A stretch of 64,000 bases of DNA from Paenibacillus andongensis. GTDB taxonomy: Bacteria; Bacillota; Bacilli; Paenibacillales; NBRC-103111. The stretch covers positions 5,587,001 to 5,651,000 of the forward strand of contig NZ_CP104467.1 in the NCBI RefSeq assembly GCF_025369935.1, read 5' to 3'. Position 1 is the stretch's first letter. Every line of letters starts with the position of its first letter. Below, one piece after another: positions 52,335 through 60,502 of the stretch. Position numbers and translations under genes: made by a program. Below the pieces are notes generated by a model. It was given only the letters and a program-made list of their open reading frames with translations. It made no database searches and was not told the DNA's origin.

Positions 52335-52719
52335 CTTCAATCTTATATGGAGCAAGCTTTCTGTCTAATTGCTTATATATATCTATAATAGTTCGATAAT
52401 TGGAACCCAAATCCCCCATAGAGCCTCGAGATGCTGAATAAATGTCTACCGCGGTTTTCACTGGATTAATCCCAAATAGCGTTAACGTAACATCCTGTGT
52501 TCGTCCAGTCATTGTTTTACGTTCCGCGAGAATTTCACCTACGTTTTGAACTTCGTGGAGAAGTTTATAGCCCGGCGTTTTTTTCAGAACGGCAGTAACT
52601 TCTTCCCATACTTGTTCTTTAGGAAGCTTATAATATCTTGTTTTAAGCAAAGGATCTTTGGCTTTATCTCCGGTCGTTTCATGACTGCGAAGTAATCCGA
52701 TTAAAGTTCTCTTAAGCAA
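52330..52719 (-). CDS. conserved cytosolic protein, possibly DUF1499-like
   Basis: Product of 129 residues without signal peptide or membrane segment. The pattern YYKLPKEQVWEEVTAVLKK, then GEILAERKTMTGRTQDVTLTLFG, then DIYSASRGSMGDLGSNYRTI, resembles small Bacillales proteins sometimes placed with DUF1499; I am not certain of that placement. The TTG at 52719 follows GGGGG by nine bases. Function unknown. Confidence 0.7.
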   Translation of the reverse strand: MLKRTLIGLLRSHETTGDKAKDPLLKTRYYKLPKEQVWEEVTAVLKKTPGYKLLHEVQNVGEILAERKTMTGRTQDVTLTLFGINPVKTAVDIYSASRGSMGDLGSNYRTIIDIYKQLDRKLAPYKIEG

Positions 52720-52818
52720 AAGCCTTTTCCCCCTTCAATGAAGTACATATAGACCACTTGCCATTTCTACACTGTTCTCTATCTTACCATTGTTTAGGCT
52801 TAAGAAAAAGAGGGGAAA

Positions 52819-52850
52819 TAAAAATCGGAGGACTGCTCCTCCGATTTTCC
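52819..52850 (-). terminator. terminator after mntH
   Basis: AATCGGAGGA and TCCTCCGATT form a perfect stem with a four-base loop; on the minus strand TTTTTATTT follows. Confidence 0.92.
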
Positions 52851-52869
52851 ATTTGCATGCCCTATTTGA

Positions 52870-54216
52870 TTACCCAAAAAAAGTGGCGTAAAGTAAGTAT
52901 GCATTCAAGCCTGCAATCAAAATAGCCACAAACCAACTTAGTGCAATCATCCACCTTGGCGTTACAAGTTCCCCCATCTTCTTTCGGTCCGAAGTGAATG
53001 TAACAAGCGGAATAACTGCAAAGGAAAGTTGCAAGGATAAAATAACCTGGCTGAGAATGAGTAAATCTGTAGCGCCGCTCTCTCCATATATACCAATAAC
53101 AATGACAGCGGGAACGATAGCGATCATTCGTGTTATTAATCGGCGCAGCCAAGGAGAGAGTCTAATATTAAGAAAGCCCTCCATCACGATCTGACCAGCC
53201 AATGTACCTGTAAGTGTAGAATTTTGCCCTGAAGCTAGCAGCGCAACTGCAAATAGAATGCTCGCGATACCTGTGCCCAGCATAGGCCCCAAAAGGTGGT
53301 ATGCATCTTGTATTTCCGCTACTTCCTTACCTGCTGAATGAAAGGCCGCTGCCGAAAGAATGAGTATCGCGGCATTGACGAACAAGGCCAACATTAAAGC
53401 TACAGTCGAATCTATCGTGGCGAATTTAATTGCTTCACGTTTACCTTCTACTGTCGGCTCGATTTTACGCGTTTGTACGATAGAAGAATGCAAATATAAA
53501 TTGTGAGGCATGACCGTTGCTCCAAGAATACCAAGGGCAATATATAACATAGCTGGATTCGTTACAATTTCTGCTTTAGGAATAAAACCAACAGCAACAG
53601 CAGCAAAATCGGGTCTTGAGAAAATAAGCTCCATCACGAAGCAAAAAGTAATTAGAGCGATGAGACTAATAACCATGGCTTCAATATAACGAAAACCCTT
53701 TTTTTGCAGCATAAGAACCAATAGAACATCTAACGATGTAAGAATGACTCCATAAATAAGCGGCATACCGAACAATAGCTGTAAGGCAATCGCAGCGCCA
53801 ATAACTTCAGCCAAGTCACATGCTGCAATAGCTAACTCACACAACACCCATAGTCCGAATGAAACTGGTTTACTATAATGATCCCGACAAGCTTGCGCTA
53901 AGTCTCGACCTGTAACAATCCCTAGGCGGCCAGCCAAAGCTTGCAGCAGAATCGCCATCAAATTTGATATTAAAATAACAGAAAGCAATGTATATCCGAA
54001 TTTGGATCCGCCTGCTAAATCAGTCGCCCAATTTCCCGGATCCATATACCCAACAGCTACGAGATAACCCGGACCTACAAAAGCAAGCAGTTTACGGAAA
54101 AAGCCCGCTTTCTTCGGTACGCGCATACTCTGATGGACTTCAGGCAGACTAGGCATTGGTGATCTGCCTTTCCATGCATTGGACTCTTGTTCTTGTTTTT
54201 TATATGCTATACCCAT
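52870..54216 (-). CDS. mntH: Nramp-family divalent metal (manganese) transporter
   Basis: Proton-coupled Mn(II) importer of 448 residues with 11 predicted membrane segments. The metal-binding DPGNWATD motif in segment 1 (about residue 59) and MPHNLYLHSS in segment 6 (about 240) are intact. A hydrophilic N-terminus of about 40 residues precedes the core. GGAGGT precedes the ATG. A possible MntR box overlaps the predicted transcription start. Confidence 0.95.
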   Translation of the reverse strand: MGIAYKKQEQESNAWKGRSPMPSLPEVHQSMRVPKKAGFFRKLLAFVGPGYLVAVGYMDPGNWATDLAGGSKFGYTLLSVILISNLMAILLQALAGRLGIVTGRDLAQACRDHYSKPVSFGLWVLCELAIAACDLAEVIGAAIALQLLFGMPLIYGVILTSLDVLLVLMLQKKGFRYIEAMVISLIALITFCFVMELIFSRPDFAAVAVGFIPKAEIVTNPAMLYIALGILGATVMPHNLYLHSSIVQTRKIEPTVEGKREAIKFATIDSTVALMLALFVNAAILILSAAAFHSAGKEVAEIQDAYHLLGPMLGTGIASILFAVALLASGQNSTLTGTLAGQIVMEGFLNIRLSPWLRRLITRMIAIVPAVIVIGIYGESGATDLLILSQVILSLQLSFAVIPLVTFTSDRKKMGELVTPRWMIALSWFVAILIAGLNAYLLYATFFG

Positions 54217-54249
54217 ATGATTACCTCCATCTTTCGCAAGACCAATAAT

Positions 54250-54281
54250 GTTGTTCGAAGGAAACTTTATTCATAATTATA
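54250..54281 (-). promoter_or_regulatory. mntH promoter with possible MntR box
   Basis: A perfect TATAAT (54281-54276) is followed by AGTTTCCTTCGAACAA, whose first nine bases equal one arm of the MntR consensus; the other arm is degenerate. The -35 region is not clear. Confidence 0.45.
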
Positions 54282-54374
54282 CTATATGCCCCTATCTTAT
54301 GCTATAGGTAAACAATCATGTGCATACAAAAAAATTTTTCCCTTAGGAAAGTTTTAACAAGGAGGTAGTTAAGG

Positions 54375-54869
54375 ATGCTGATTCGGCCCGTCGAAAGCGA
54401 TAATGATGTTAAAATGGCTTATGAAATTGAGATTGCTGTTTTTTCAAAAGAGGCAGCTGCTACAATAGAAGCTTTTCACATGAGAAAGCATCTGTTTGGA
54501 ACTTATTTTCTTGTGGCAGAAAACGAGCCAAACCATCAAATTATTGGCGTAACCAATAGCGTAAAGATCCATAATAAGGAATTAGCTGATGATAGTATCA
54601 AACAATTGACGCATCCCGCTGAGAATGGACAATATCTTTGTATTTTGACCATAGCCGTGCATCCGTCCTACCAACGACGCGGTGTCGCCACTGAACTTCT
54701 GCAACGAATCATCGAAATAGCCAGAAAGGATGGCTTGAAGGGCATTGTTTTGATGTGTGAAGAGCATTTAATTTCATTTTACGAAAAAAATGGATTTGTT
54801 TATGCAGCTCCATCAAATTCTCAGCACGCCGGCATCCAGTGGCATGAAATGAATTTAATATGGAAATAA
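54375..54869 (+). CDS. GNAT family N-acetyltransferase
   Basis: Acetyltransferase of 164 residues. The acetyl-CoA motif A is LTIAVHPSYQRRGVATELLQ at about 97-116, with motif B FYEKNGFV near 142. The remaining part resembles the arylalkylamine type of GNAT proteins. AAGGAGGTAG precedes the ATG. It is divergent from mntH. The acceptor is unknown. Confidence 0.87.
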   Translation: MLIRPVESDNDVKMAYEIEIAVFSKEAAATIEAFHMRKHLFGTYFLVAENEPNHQIIGVTNSVKIHNKELADDSIKQLTHPAENGQYLCILTIAVHPSYQRRGVATELLQRIIEIARKDGLKGIVLMCEEHLISFYEKNGFVYAAPSNSQHAGIQWHEMNLIWK

Positions 54870-54923
54870 ATATCGCCGTAAGCAGGATTTCCGTTATTTC
54901 GTGCGAATATATTAAATATTAAT

Positions 54924-54950
54924 CTTTGTATATTTATTAAACAAACAAAG
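54924..54950 (+). promoter_or_regulatory. interrupted palindrome in front of xylB, XylR-operator-like
   Basis: Arms CTTTGT...TTTA and TAAA...ACAAAG are symmetric at about 22 of 27 positions. Base content and spacing recall XylR operators of Bacilli. It lies 50 bases before the xylB start. Confidence 0.5.
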
Positions 54951-54999
54951 AATATGGGGAACTACTCAACGACAACTACTTAACAATGGGGGAATCTTC

Positions 55000-56529
55000 G
55001 TGTCGTATTTCATGGGCATCGATTTAGGAACTTCTGCGGTCAAATGCATCCTTGTGGATGACTCTGGTCAGGTGATTGGCAGCCATAGCGTTGAATATCC
55101 GCTTCAGCAGCCTCATCCGGGATGGGCGGAGCAGCATCCAGAGGATTGGTGGAACGCTACAATCAAGGGTATCCGCGCTCTTTTAGAGAAAACAAGCGTC
55201 ACTGGCGAAGCCGTCGCTGGCATAGGCTTCTCCGGCCAGATGCACGGGTCGGTATTCCTTGACGAGGCGCAGCAGGTCATCCGACCTGCGCTGCTTTGGT
55301 GTGACCAGCGCACCGCGGAGCAGTGCGCTTACATCGAGTCGACCGTCGGCGAAGCCGAACTCGGACGACTAACGGGCAACCGGGCGCTGACCGGCTTCAC
55401 CGCGCCCAAGGTCATTTGGCTCCGGCAGCACGAGCCGGAGCATTACGCACGCGTTCGGCATCTGCTGCTGCCGAAGGACTACGTCAGGCTGCGCCTGACG
55501 GGAGCGTTCGGCATGGACATGGCCGACGCAAGCGGCACCCTGCTGCTGGACGTCGCCCACCGCAGCTGGTCGCAGACCGTCACTGAGCGGCTGAACATTC
55601 CTATGGAATGGCTGCCGCCGCTTTATGAGTCCGGCGACGTTGCCGGACACCTGCTGCCGGAAGCGGCCAGTCTAACCGGCCTAGCCGCAGGCACGCCGGT
55701 CGTCGCTGGCGGCGGCGACCAAGCTTGCGGCGCCGTCGGTGTTGGCGTCGTACGCCAAGGCATCGCGTCTGTGGCGCTCGGCACGTCCGGTGTCGTCTTC
55801 GTTCACGACGACACCTACCAAGTAGATGAAGCTTATCGGCTTCATTCCTTCTGTCACGGTGTGCCGGGCAAGTGGCACCGCATGGGGGTCATGCTGGCCG
55901 CCGGCGGCTCATTCCAGTGGTGGCGCAACCACTTCGCGCACGAGGAGCTTGAGCGTGCGCAGCAGGAAGGCAAAGACGTCTATGAAATCCTGACGTCAGC
56001 AGCAGCCACAGCACCCCTCGGAAGCGAAGGCTTGCTGTTCCTGCCTTACTTATCCGGGGAGCGGACGCCGCACCCCGATCCGAAGGCTCGAGGCGCCTTC
56101 ATCGGTCTCAACCTACGTCACGGGAAAGCCCATCTCACCCGTGCCGTTCTCGAAGGCATTACCTTCGGGCTCCGCGACTCGCTGGAGTTAATCCGCGATT
56201 CCGGCATTGAAGTCACCGAACTTCGTGTGAATGGCGGAGGTGCCAGAAGTCCGTTCTGGCGTCAAATGATTGCCGACATCTTCGGTATCCCTGTGGTCAC
56301 TGTTAATTCCACAGACGGCCCTGCGTATGGCGCTGCTATTATGGCCGCTTCAGGCGTACTGCAAGAGGATATAACTACTCTCTGTGAGAAATGGATTAAA
56401 GTCACCGATCGTGTAGAACCAAATGCTGATAATCAGAAACAGTATGACGCCTACTATCAAATATATCGTGGTCTTTATGGAACTCTTCAGCACACATTCC
56501 ACCAACTAAGTCATTTGGCTGGTCATTAA
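55000..56529 (+). CDS. xylB: xylulokinase
   Basis: FGGY-family kinase of 509 residues that phosphorylates D-xylulose. The N-terminal phosphate loop is GIDLGTSAVKCILVD at residues 6-20; substrate residues are in SGQMHGSVFLD near 80; the catalytic Asp is in GGGDQACGAVG near 238. The GTG start follows GGGGGAA. xylA is not adjacent. From about 55.24 to 56.1 kb the gene is markedly GC-rich compared with its own 3' end and its neighbours. Confidence 0.93.
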   Translation: MSYFMGIDLGTSAVKCILVDDSGQVIGSHSVEYPLQQPHPGWAEQHPEDWWNATIKGIRALLEKTSVTGEAVAGIGFSGQMHGSVFLDEAQQVIRPALLWCDQRTAEQCAYIESTVGEAELGRLTGNRALTGFTAPKVIWLRQHEPEHYARVRHLLLPKDYVRLRLTGAFGMDMADASGTLLLDVAHRSWSQTVTERLNIPMEWLPPLYESGDVAGHLLPEAASLTGLAAGTPVVAGGGDQACGAVGVGVVRQGIASVALGTSGVVFVHDDTYQVDEAYRLHSFCHGVPGKWHRMGVMLAAGGSFQWWRNHFAHEELERAQQEGKDVYEILTSAAATAPLGSEGLLFLPYLSGERTPHPDPKARGAFIGLNLRHGKAHLTRAVLEGITFGLRDSLELIRDSGIEVTELRVNGGGARSPFWRQMIADIFGIPVVTVNSTDGPAYGAAIMAASGVLQEDITTLCEKWIKVTDRVEPNADNQKQYDAYYQIYRGLYGTLQHTFHQLSHLAGH

Positions 56530-56539
56530 TAATAAAATT

Positions 56540-56583
56540 AAAAAGAGGTTGAACAGGAATCTACCTGCTCAACCTCTTTTTAA
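56540..56583 (+). terminator. terminator after xylB
   Basis: AAAAAGAGGTTGA and TCAACCTCTTTTT with an inner CAGG/CCTG stem. It may also back up termination of the converging 6S RNA. Confidence 0.92.
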
Positions 56584-56586
56584 TAC

Positions 56587-56775
56587 AAAAAAACCCGCCT
56601 ATGCCGTCCGGTTTTTGTGCTTCAAACCCGCTCTCGCAGGTGGGTGTCCGCAGAAGCGTATTTGAGGTCCCCTTTCGAGGGCATGTCAGCCGCACTTCAA
56701 TGTAGGTCTCCCTAGAAACAGTCATTGGTTTAAAACAACTTAAAACCGTTACGTACATCGCAGGATTCTTTTGTA
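56587..56775 (-). ncRNA. ssrS: 6S RNA
   Basis: Non-coding transcript of about 189 bases between a strong promoter and a GGCGGG-T7 end. It folds as a long rod: 5' CCTGC (56764-56760) with GGCGGG (56599-56594), CGGTTTT (56748-56742) with AAAACCG (56615-56609), GTTTTAAACC (56736-56727) with GGTTTGAAGC (56628-56619), then an open centre, a GAAGTG/CGCTTC stem and an apical CCCTCGAAAGGGG hairpin. A large central bubble in a rod is the hallmark of 6S RNA, which mimics an open promoter and binds sigma-A RNA polymerase. No reading frame of quality is present. Identification is by structure and general resemblance, not by database search. Confidence 0.8.
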
Positions 56776-56781
56776 TTTCTT

Positions 56782-56810
56782 ATTATAGTGCCGTACCGGT
56801 TGATTATCAA
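56782..56810 (-). promoter_or_regulatory. strong sigma-A promoter of the 6S RNA gene
   Basis: On the minus strand TTGATA (56810-56805) and TATAAT (56787-56782) are exactly 17 bases apart; start near 56775. Confidence 0.85.
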
Positions 56811-56819
56811 CTGGTAGGT

Positions 56820-57665
56820 TTAGTCTCTAGTCTTTTCATTCTCATCTTTTTTATGCAAGCTAACTTCGGACTTACTTTCTTCTTCACCGTCAGTTATAGC
56901 TTCTGCTTCATTTTGCGCTTCCTCTTCTTGCGCTTCAGCCAGCCTCTGTTGTTCCTTCTCTTCTAACTCCTGCTGCTTCGTTTGGAGTTTGGTGAAGCTG
57001 CGGTTAAACTGCCAGAAAGAGAATGTCGCCATAATACTTCCCATAAAGAAAACGACAAGGAAGAAATTAAATTTGGTCAAACAAATGTAAAGGATAGCTC
57101 CGTTACAAAGCAGCAAAACAATCGAATTGATTGGATTACCAATCGTAATCAATACAGCATTCTTCAAAATTTGTAAAACCTTCATATGCAAATGAACCAT
57201 AATCGAGAAGAAATTGAACAACGAAATGATGATAATGACCGTGAAAGCGATAAACAATACAGCCAATAGCTTCAGTGAACTCCCCTGCTTCAAATAAAAG
57301 AAGTAGTTCACCTCAATGATAACGAAAATGATAACGAAGAAAATGCCACCAACCATGCTCTGTACGTAGTTTTCTTTATATCCACGAAAAAAAGTTTTCA
57401 AGAGTGGTACATCTTCTTCACCTGTAACCCATTTCCGAGCTACAGCAAACATCGCGGAAGTTGCAGGAAATAAAGTAAACGGTGCCAAAATGGCGATAAT
57501 GGGTAGCGATGCCTTCAATGCATCAACGGATGGACTCACCAAGCCCATAAAAGCAAAAAAGAAAACCGGAATCGAACATAGCATCCAAAGCAGATTAATA
57601 ACCGACAAACGCATAATCCACTCCGATATTCTGTACAGTCCTCCCATAACTCCTCTAAACTCCAA
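56820..57665 (-). CDS. YesL-family (DUF624) membrane protein
   Basis: Membrane protein of 281 residues with about five segments (around 22-42, 50-75, 105-125, 135-160 and 185-215). The N-terminal GGLYRISEWIMRLSVINLLWML region is typical of the YesL family. A charged, Glu/Gln-rich cytosolic tail of about 70 residues is an addition compared with many relatives. The frame opens at 57725, but AAGGAGG lies eight bases before the TTG at 57665. Function unknown; relatives occur in sugar-utilisation operons, but this gene stands alone. Its stop lies about ten bases before the promoter of the 6S RNA gene downstream. Confidence 0.83.
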   Translation of the reverse strand: MEFRGVMGGLYRISEWIMRLSVINLLWMLCSIPVFFFAFMGLVSPSVDALKASLPIIAILAPFTLFPATSAMFAVARKWVTGEEDVPLLKTFFRGYKENYVQSMVGGIFFVIIFVIIEVNYFFYLKQGSSLKLLAVLFIAFTVIIIISLFNFFSIMVHLHMKVLQILKNAVLITIGNPINSIVLLLCNGAILYICLTKFNFFLVVFFMGSIMATFSFWQFNRSFTKLQTKQQELEEKEQQRLAEAQEEEAQNEAEAITDGEEESKSEVSLHKKDENEKTRD

Positions 57666-57874
57666 AACTGCTTCCTCCTTAGCGTTTCCTTCGGGAAACT
57701 TTCTACGTTGATTGTTAAAACGCATTCATCATAAGTTGTCTTACTTTTTCATTGGTTTAATTATAGCCTATTTTTGAACATATAGGTAGACGTCTAGTCG
57801 TTCTAGGTTCTTTTACATAGTATAGTATTGTCAATAAGCATTACCCCCAAATCATTAACCAGGAGGTTGATACA

Positions 57875-57961
57875 ATGTCTCATCCAGTTGGAACATCCGC
57901 AGGTGCCATTTTGGTTCTCTTCATCCTGCTCGTTATCATCACTAGCTCTTTTGTAATCTAA
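57875..57961 (+). CDS. YjcZ-type small sporulation peptide
   Basis: A 28-residue peptide starting MSHPVGTSAGAILVLF and ending SSFVI, almost entirely one membrane helix. Size, the Gly-containing head and the hydrophobic body ILVLFILLVIITSSFVI match the YjcZ tiny membrane peptide family of spore formers. A strong CAGGAGG site lies eight bases before the ATG and a clear terminator follows. Too short for many gene finders. Confidence 0.85.
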   Translation: MSHPVGTSAGAILVLFILLVIITSSFVI

Positions 57962-57976
57962 ATCATATACCCATGC

Positions 57977-58018
57977 TAAAAAGGCGAAGATCCTTCTGGA
58001 TCTCCGCCTTTCTTTTTT
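57977..58018. terminator. bidirectional terminator
   Basis: AAAGGCGAAGATCC and GGATCTCCGCCTTT form a stem with a TTCT loop; T-rich tail on the plus strand, A-rich on the left for the minus strand cshA gene. Confidence 0.85.
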
Positions 58019-58030
58019 GGGGTTTAACCC

Positions 58031-59635
58031 TTATTTATTCACTAGTGTATCTTCGCTCTTACGAGGAGCTCTGGAACGATCGCGGTTCCCGGAGTTGTTG
58101 CTTCCGTACTCACGGTTTCTGGAAGATGAACTGCTTCCACCTTCTCTGTTTGAACCATAATCTCTGCTATCTTTACGCGGGTAACGGGAGTTCGAGCTGC
58201 TGGAACCAGCACCGGAGCTGTATCCGCCACCTTGACGACGATCTCCTGATCCTGAACCATAACCGCCGCCAACTCGTCTACCTGAGCTGCGAACATCGAA
58301 TTTTTTCTTTCTTGCACGAATTGGATCTTCAGGTGTTAACTCAATATTCGCTTCCTTTTTGTCCCCTGTCAAAAGCTTCATAGCGGCTGCAAGGAGATTT
58401 ACGGAATCATATTGTTCTAACATTTGAATAGCTAAGCCTTTGAATTCTGCTTGTGTATCATTTTGAAGCACATCAAGGATACGCTCAGCTGTCATTTTTT
58501 GTTTACCTTCAATGGCTTCAGCCAAGCTAGGTAATGGTTTTTTGTTAATTTTGTGACGAGTAACTTTCTCAATAAAGTGCAGGTGATCGATCTCTCTAGG
58601 TGTTACGAAGGTCCATGCTGTGCCTTCTTTACCAGCGCGGCCTGTACGACCGATACGGTGAACATAGCTTTCTGGATCTTGCGGAAGGTCAAAGTTAATG
58701 ACATGAGTAACGCCGGATACATCTAGACCACGCGCAGCAACGTCTGTCGCTACTAGTACATCAATGCTGCCGTCACGGAATTTTCTCATTACGTTATCAC
58801 GTTGATTTTGGGACAAGTCACCATGAAGACCTTCAGCTGCATAGCCTCTTTTTTGAAGAGCTTCTGCCAATTCATCAACCCGACGTTTAGTACGGCCGAA
58901 GATGATGGCAAGATCTGGAGCTTCCATGTCGATCAAACGGCTAAGCGCTTCGAATTTTTGTTTTTCGTGCAATTCGATATAAGCTTGGTCAATCAAAGGT
59001 GCACTAACTTGTTTCGGGATAACCGATACATGCTCAGGGTTACGAAGAAACTGTTGTGCCAATTTCTGAATATTCGTTGGCATTGTTGCAGAGAACAACA
59101 TCGTGTGACGCTCTTCTGGAACCAATTTCAAAATGGATTGGATATCATCCATGAAGCCCATGTCAAGCATTTCATCTGCTTCATCCAGAACCACTGTTTG
59201 TACATCGTCTAATTTGATTGTTTTACGGTTAATGTGGTCAAGTAGACGTCCCGGTGTACCGATAATGATTTGCGGTTTTTTCTTCAAAGCACGAATTTGT
59301 TTAACGATATCCTGTCCACCATAGATGGGTAAGGAACGAATGCCTTTGAAACGACCGAGTTTCTCAATCTCTTCCGCAACCTGAATGGCAAGTTCCCGTG
59401 TAGGACACATGATAAGAGCAGAAATGCGCTCTTCTTTTGTATTGATTTTGTGAATAAGCGGAATACCGAAAGCAGCTGTTTTACCAGTTCCTGTTTGTGC
59501 TTGACCAATCAAATCCCGGCCTTCCATGGCCAATGGAATCGTTTTTTCTTGGATTGGTGTGGATTCTTCAAAACCCATCTCCGTAACAGCGCGTAAAATC
59601 GCCGGCTCTAAACCAAACTCCTGAAATGTTTTCAA
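58031..59635 (-). CDS. cshA: DEAD-box RNA helicase CshA
   Basis: RNA helicase of 534 residues for mRNA decay and ribosome assembly. Q motif (FQEFGL, PIQ), Walker A AQTGTGKT, PTRELA, GTPGRLLDH, VLDEADEML, FSATMP and HRIGRTGR are all intact. Downstream of the helicase core a CshA-type dimerisation region is followed by a low-complexity tail of about 100 residues rich in Gly, Ser, Arg and Asn (from about 430). The start is TTG, with AAAAGGAG about ten bases before it. A leader of about 150 bases runs from an extended -10 promoter. Confidence 0.93.
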   Translation of the reverse strand: MKTFQEFGLEPAILRAVTEMGFEESTPIQEKTIPLAMEGRDLIGQAQTGTGKTAAFGIPLIHKINTKEERISALIMCPTRELAIQVAEEIEKLGRFKGIRSLPIYGGQDIVKQIRALKKKPQIIIGTPGRLLDHINRKTIKLDDVQTVVLDEADEMLDMGFMDDIQSILKLVPEERHTMLFSATMPTNIQKLAQQFLRNPEHVSVIPKQVSAPLIDQAYIELHEKQKFEALSRLIDMEAPDLAIIFGRTKRRVDELAEALQKRGYAAEGLHGDLSQNQRDNVMRKFRDGSIDVLVATDVAARGLDVSGVTHVINFDLPQDPESYVHRIGRTGRAGKEGTAWTFVTPREIDHLHFIEKVTRHKINKKPLPSLAEAIEGKQKMTAERILDVLQNDTQAEFKGLAIQMLEQYDSVNLLAAAMKLLTGDKKEANIELTPEDPIRARKKKFDVRSSGRRVGGGYGSGSGDRRQGGGYSSGAGSSSSNSRYPRKDSRDYGSNREGGSSSSSRNREYGSNNSGNRDRSRAPRKSEDTLVNK

Positions 59636-59795
59636 ATATATTCAATCTCCTTTTGTACAGGGCAGGCTAATGCCTTGTATCTTTTTTACCCTTAAGTACG
59701 ACTTCCTATCCGTGTCTATAGTTTTATTGGTGGAATACACTTTTGATTTAACATCTTCCATGATCCAACTGGCCGCCCTTAAGAACATCTAAAAT

Positions 59796-59804
59796 ATTAT
59801 AGCA
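59796..59804 (-). promoter_or_regulatory. extended -10 promoter of cshA
   Basis: TGCTATAAT on the minus strand gives a perfect -10 with TGn extension. The transcript has a leader of about 150 bases with a small TACAAGGC/GCCTGCCCTGTA hairpin just before the ribosome binding site, as might be expected for a cold-responsive helicase. Confidence 0.6.
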
Positions 59805-59915
59805 CAAGTCATACACACATTTCCAGTAGCGTCTTACATAATGAGAACGAAACCTAACGCATAAGCTAAACGTATTACAAGGTAGAACAATAAACGGAAT
59901 AGAGGAGAGTTTTCA

Positions 59916-60452
59916 ATGTCCATATTTAAACGAGTTAGCAGCATCCTGCGCAGTCAAAAACAAGAACCAACAACAACACCTATAGGTAATCCACTTGAAG
60001 ATGCCCGAGTTGGGGATATTGTTAATGTAGATTTAGAAGAGTATGTTGTTTCCGGCAAGGTCATTTATTTTGACCGCGGGTTTGCTCCACATCGTTACGC
60101 TTATTATTTACAAAGCGGCAAAAATATTCAGTGTTTGATTGTGGAAAAAGGGCGAACCTACGACTGTTTCCTTTGCAGCTTTGTCGAAGGTGCACTCGAT
60201 GATCCGAATGATGTCCCTACTCGTTTGGAGCTTGACGAAGATGTTACCTTCGACTTGGAATTTCATCGCAATGATGTCACTCGGACGGAAGGAAACACCG
60301 ACTTCCGCAGCGGAGACGATTGTCTCTTTTGGAGATATTTTGGTCCGGACCGTAGATTCTTCTTCCTCCAATGGCAGGACGGCAAGTTTATTGCTCTTGA
60401 AGGAGAGCGCACGCCGGGCAATCAGATCAAATTTTTGAAATCGACGCCCTAG
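59916..60452 (+). CDS. DUF4178 domain protein
   Basis: Cytosolic protein of 178 residues. The DUF4178-type pattern is a beta-rich core starting at ARVGDIVNVDLEEYVVSGKVIYFDRG (by its ends ARVGDIV and YFDRG, about 30-55), with later strands RRFFFLQWQDGKFIALEGER. Function unknown. GGAGAG precedes the ATG. It lies 50 bases before the DUF4247 lipoprotein gene, a neighbourhood repeatedly seen in Bacillales and likely one transcript. Confidence 0.8.
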   Translation: MSIFKRVSSILRSQKQEPTTTPIGNPLEDARVGDIVNVDLEEYVVSGKVIYFDRGFAPHRYAYYLQSGKNIQCLIVEKGRTYDCFLCSFVEGALDDPNDVPTRLELDEDVTFDLEFHRNDVTRTEGNTDFRSGDDCLFWRYFGPDRRFFFLQWQDGKFIALEGERTPGNQIKFLKSTP

Positions 60453-60502
60453 ACAACCTATGTTATCATTAGTAATGTTTGGAAAGGAGGGATTACTGAA
60501 AA

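Noticed and set aside
55323..55586. Arg/Ala-rich open frame inside xylB and similar ones opposite rsmF
   Set aside because: Long alternative frames are expected in GC-rich coding DNA; xylB and rsmF have intact family motifs across these stretches.
56561..56758. Open frame on the minus strand in the 6S RNA region
   Set aside because: No ribosome binding site, no recognisable protein, and the region folds as a structured RNA with its own promoter and terminator.
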